From Bacteroidota bacterium (GTDB taxonomy: Bacteria; Bacteroidota; Bacteroidia; Chitinophagales; Chitinophagaceae): a stretch of DNA of 17,526 bases. The notes under the pieces are model-generated. The model was not told the DNA's origin, did no database searches, and saw nothing but the letters and a program-made list of their open reading frames with translations. Shown one piece after another: positions 16,045 through 17,526 of this stretch. Numbering within the stretch: position 1 is the stretch's first letter; each line of letters starts with the position of its first letter. The stretch is taken from assembly GCA_025361325.1 (NCBI GenBank), contig JANYAL010000207.1:1-17526 (forward strand), in the 5' to 3' direction. The position numbers and the translations under genes were made by a program.

Positions 16045-16617
16045 ATGGAACGATGCCTCGATGCCTGTTTCCCGTGATGTTTTCTTTTGCAGCATACTTC
16101 TCTTTCGCCCAGGTTTTTAGGCCATTTGGCTCTATATATTCCCACACCATACGAGGCGGGCATACCATGTTTGGAAACACATTTTCAGCTATTTACAACA
16201 GCGACAGCACATGAACGATAGATACAGCCAAGATGAATTTTTTTGATGCAACTGTTGGTTTTGGGAAGACGTCATCATTTGGTAATTATGGCTCAAATAT
16301 TTAGCTAGTGAATGTGGATGGTAATCTCGTGGCTCCCCCCATCAACCTGCTGCCTTTTGGAAATGCTGCCTGGACCTATTCTGATACCAACCAGATTAAT
16401 AATGCAAATTATACCTTGCCTCCTGTTAACAACAATGGTTATTGGTATTCTAACGGCTATATCCATTAGTTTATGGAATACCGGTTTAACGGCACCTTTA
16501 AGATTCAATTTGGGCTCAGGTGGTACACAAATCGGTGCAGCTATTACTAACCCCATACGGATACGCAACAGCTATTATTTTCGCAATACTTTTTATATTC
16601 CACTTAATGCCATCTGA
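16045..16617 (+). pseudogene. Decayed secreted/surface protein gene (N-terminal remnant)
   Basis: A degraded coding region of about 570 bases, reconstructed by eye. An ATG at 16045 reads MERC; after removing one copy of the tandem repeat CGATGCCT (16051-16066) the frame continues into LFPVMFSFAAYFSFAQ, a typical signal peptide. Then come VFRPFG, RGGHTMFGNTFSAIYNS, a TGA stop at 16212, MNFFDATVGFGKTSSFGNYG, a TAG at 16302 where Gln would fit (GSNI-stop-LVNVDGN), and LLPFGNAAWTYSDTNQ. Near 16440-16475 the recognisable sequence moves to the next frame (SLWNTGLTAPL, GSGGTQIGAAITNP, SYYFRNTFYIPLN), which ends at TGA 16615-16617. The segment FGNAAWTYSD... WNTG... GSGGTQIG... YYFRNTF resembles, from memory, beta-sandwich modules of large secreted Bacteroidota proteins. 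The 3' part is missing, possibly removed by the neighbouring IS element. The exact parent gene is not identified. Confidence 0.7.
16051..16066 (+). repeat. 8-bp tandem duplication CGATGCCT x2
   Basis: CGATGCCT occurs twice in direct succession at the start of the decayed gene. Because 8 is not a multiple of 3 it shifts the frame; deleting one copy restores MERCLFPVMFSFAAYFSFAQ. It therefore looks like a slippage or duplication event that helped inactivate the gene. Confidence 0.7.
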
Positions 16618-16728
16618 AGCCTTCCCATTTTTAAGACGTAGCTAATTTAGACTTTTTATTGCTATTCTCATATTAAATGAATGATTGTATGTTTTGTTGC
16701 TGAGGTTAATTCCTATGCTCATGTTCAA

Positions 16729-17526
16729 TCATTTATTTGATATGAGATTCCGCCGTAAGGCATCATAAGTTGCAGCCGGCGTTTTCCTGTTTAATGATTT
16801 GTGAGGATGATAATGATTATAGACATGCTGCCACTCATCGCTCAATATTCTTACTTCTTCCAATGTTTCAAACTGGTAGGCATCTAATATATCTTCTCTG
16901 AAGGTTCTGTTTAACCGTTCGATATATCCATTTTGCATCGGCCTGCCAGGTTGTATGAACTTCACTTCGATTCCTTTTTTGTTACACCATTTGGTAAATA
17001 CCTTACTTAAAAACTCAGGTCCATTATCTACCCTGATCTGCTGGGGAATACCCCGTTCTGAAATAATATCCTGAAACACAGTTACTACTTTCTCTGCCGG
17101 GATGCTAAAATCGGCATAGGCCGCAAGTGATTCCCTGGTGCAATCATCCATAATATTCAATACCCTTAACTTTCTTCCGGTACTCAGGGCATCGCTCATA
17201 AAATCCATACTGTAACTTTTGTTGGGTTGTTGCTGTTGTTGTAAAGGTTGTTTCACTCTTGCTGGCAATCTGCGCTTACGTTTGCGACGCAGGCCAAGTT
17301 TTAAGCTGCGATACACCCGAAGGACCCTTTTGCGATTCCAGACCAAGGCCTCATTACGGATCATGCCATAGTATTCATCAAAGCCCCGGGTTGGATAAAG
17401 CTCCGCATATTGCTGGAGCTTATTGACCACCTCCTGGTCATCTTTACAGCTTTGGTAATACCATACAGAACGGTGCAACGATACAACCCGACATGCCCTG
17501 CCAACACTAACGGATGAGTCTTCGAC
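16729..17526 (-). mobile_element. IS3-family insertion sequence, partial
   Basis: The OrfB transposase described in the overlapping CDS entry marks an IS3-family element that continues past the right edge of the window. The element's left end must lie in 16618-16728, between the decayed gene and the OrfB stop. I cannot assign the terminal inverted repeat because the opposite end is not visible. Only OrfB sequence is present; OrfA and the usual -1 frameshift site would be outside. Confidence 0.8.
16729..17526 (-). CDS. IS3-family transposase OrfB (DDE integrase), 5' end outside the window
   Basis: Integrase-core half of an IS3-family transposase. The frame remains open to the last base of the window (16 more codons than from the TTG at 17478, reading VEDSSVSVGRACRVVS), so the gene is cut by the edge. 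Domains in order: an HTH_21-like region (PTRGFDEYYGMIRNEALVWNRKRVLRVYR), a basic linker with five consecutive Gln, then the rve core with SMDFMSDAL (first Asp), IRVDNGPEF (second Asp) and NGYIERLNRTFRED (Glu). The last two acidic residues are separated by 35 residues, the DD(35)E signature. The C-terminus YNHYHPHKSLNRKTPAAT is typical of the family. The reading frame has no stops or shifts in the visible part, so the element may be active. In IS3 elements OrfB is usually made as an OrfAB fusion by -1 frameshifting. Confidence 0.92.
   Translation of the reverse strand, partial: VEDSSVSVGRACRVVSLHRSVWYYQSCKDDQEVVNKLQQYAELYPTRGFDEYYGMIRNEALVWNRKRVLRVYRSLKLGLRRKRKRRLPARVKQPLQQQQQPNKSYSMDFMSDALSTGRKLRVLNIMDDCTRESLAAYADFSIPAEKVVTVFQDIISERGIPQQIRVDNGPEFLSKVFTKWCNKKGIEVKFIQPGRPMQNGYIERLNRTFREDILDAYQFETLEEVRILSDEWQHVYNHYHPHKSLNRKTPAATYDALRRNLISNK

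Noticed and set aside
16212..16304. In-frame TGA and TAG as possible stop-codon recoding (selenocysteine or readthrough)
   Set aside because: Two different stops plus a tandem duplication and a later frameshift fit decay far better, and I see no recoding hairpin.
16312..16617. 101-codon open frame on the + strand
   Set aside because: Only its second half (from about SLWNTG) looks like real protein; the first half is out of frame with the readable pseudogene, so it is part of that remnant rather than a gene.

Overview
The window looks like a chromosomal piece of a Bacteroidota bacterium, probably close to Chitinophagaceae. The reasons are a SusC/OMP-type barrel protein with a carboxypeptidase-regulatory N-terminal domain, a YfhO-family membrane protein, genes without clear Shine-Dalgarno sites, promoter boxes of the TTTG-N19-TAnnTTTG type near a tRNA-His gene, and moderate to low G+C. 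The genus is an inference; no rRNA or marker gene is present to fix it.

Left part (1-4778, + strand): a tightly packed surface-polysaccharide segment. It begins inside a GDP-mannose 4,6-dehydratase-like gene and runs through a GT-B glycosyltransferase, a GT-A-like protein without a visible DXD motif, a GT2 glycosyltransferase and a GT4 glycosyltransferase. The last three are joined by ATGA stop/start overlaps. Facing it with zero intergenic bases are, on the - strand, an RMD-like sugar-nucleotide reductase (4779-5741) and another GT4 glycosyltransferase (5776-6912). Together these could make and transfer GDP-deoxyhexose (for example GDP-D-rhamnose) units, but the substrate cannot be read from the sequence.

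Middle (6971-13105, - strand): a large YfhO-type polytopic membrane protein, a strong hairpin terminator, an 885-residue outer-membrane beta-barrel receptor-like protein, and a DUF445 membrane protein. A probable back-to-back promoter pair separates the DUF445 gene from a + strand tRNA-His(GTG), which has its own terminator.

Right part (13471-17526): a full-length tail-specific protease (prc, S41 family) with PDZ and Ser/Lys catalytic motifs and a good terminator, then about 340 bases with no convincing gene. Next comes a decayed secreted-protein gene: its signal peptide and extracellular region can still be read, but it carries an 8-bp tandem duplication, in-frame stops and a frameshift. The window ends in the OrfB transposase of an IS3-family element on the - strand, cut by the window edge.

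I see no convincing new multi-gene system, CRISPR array, defence island or riboswitch. The most informative oddities are the decayed surface gene beside the IS, the change in base composition inside the glycosyltransferase operon, Arg in place of the YxxxK lysine in both sugar-nucleotide SDR genes, and the divergent GT-A-like protein.
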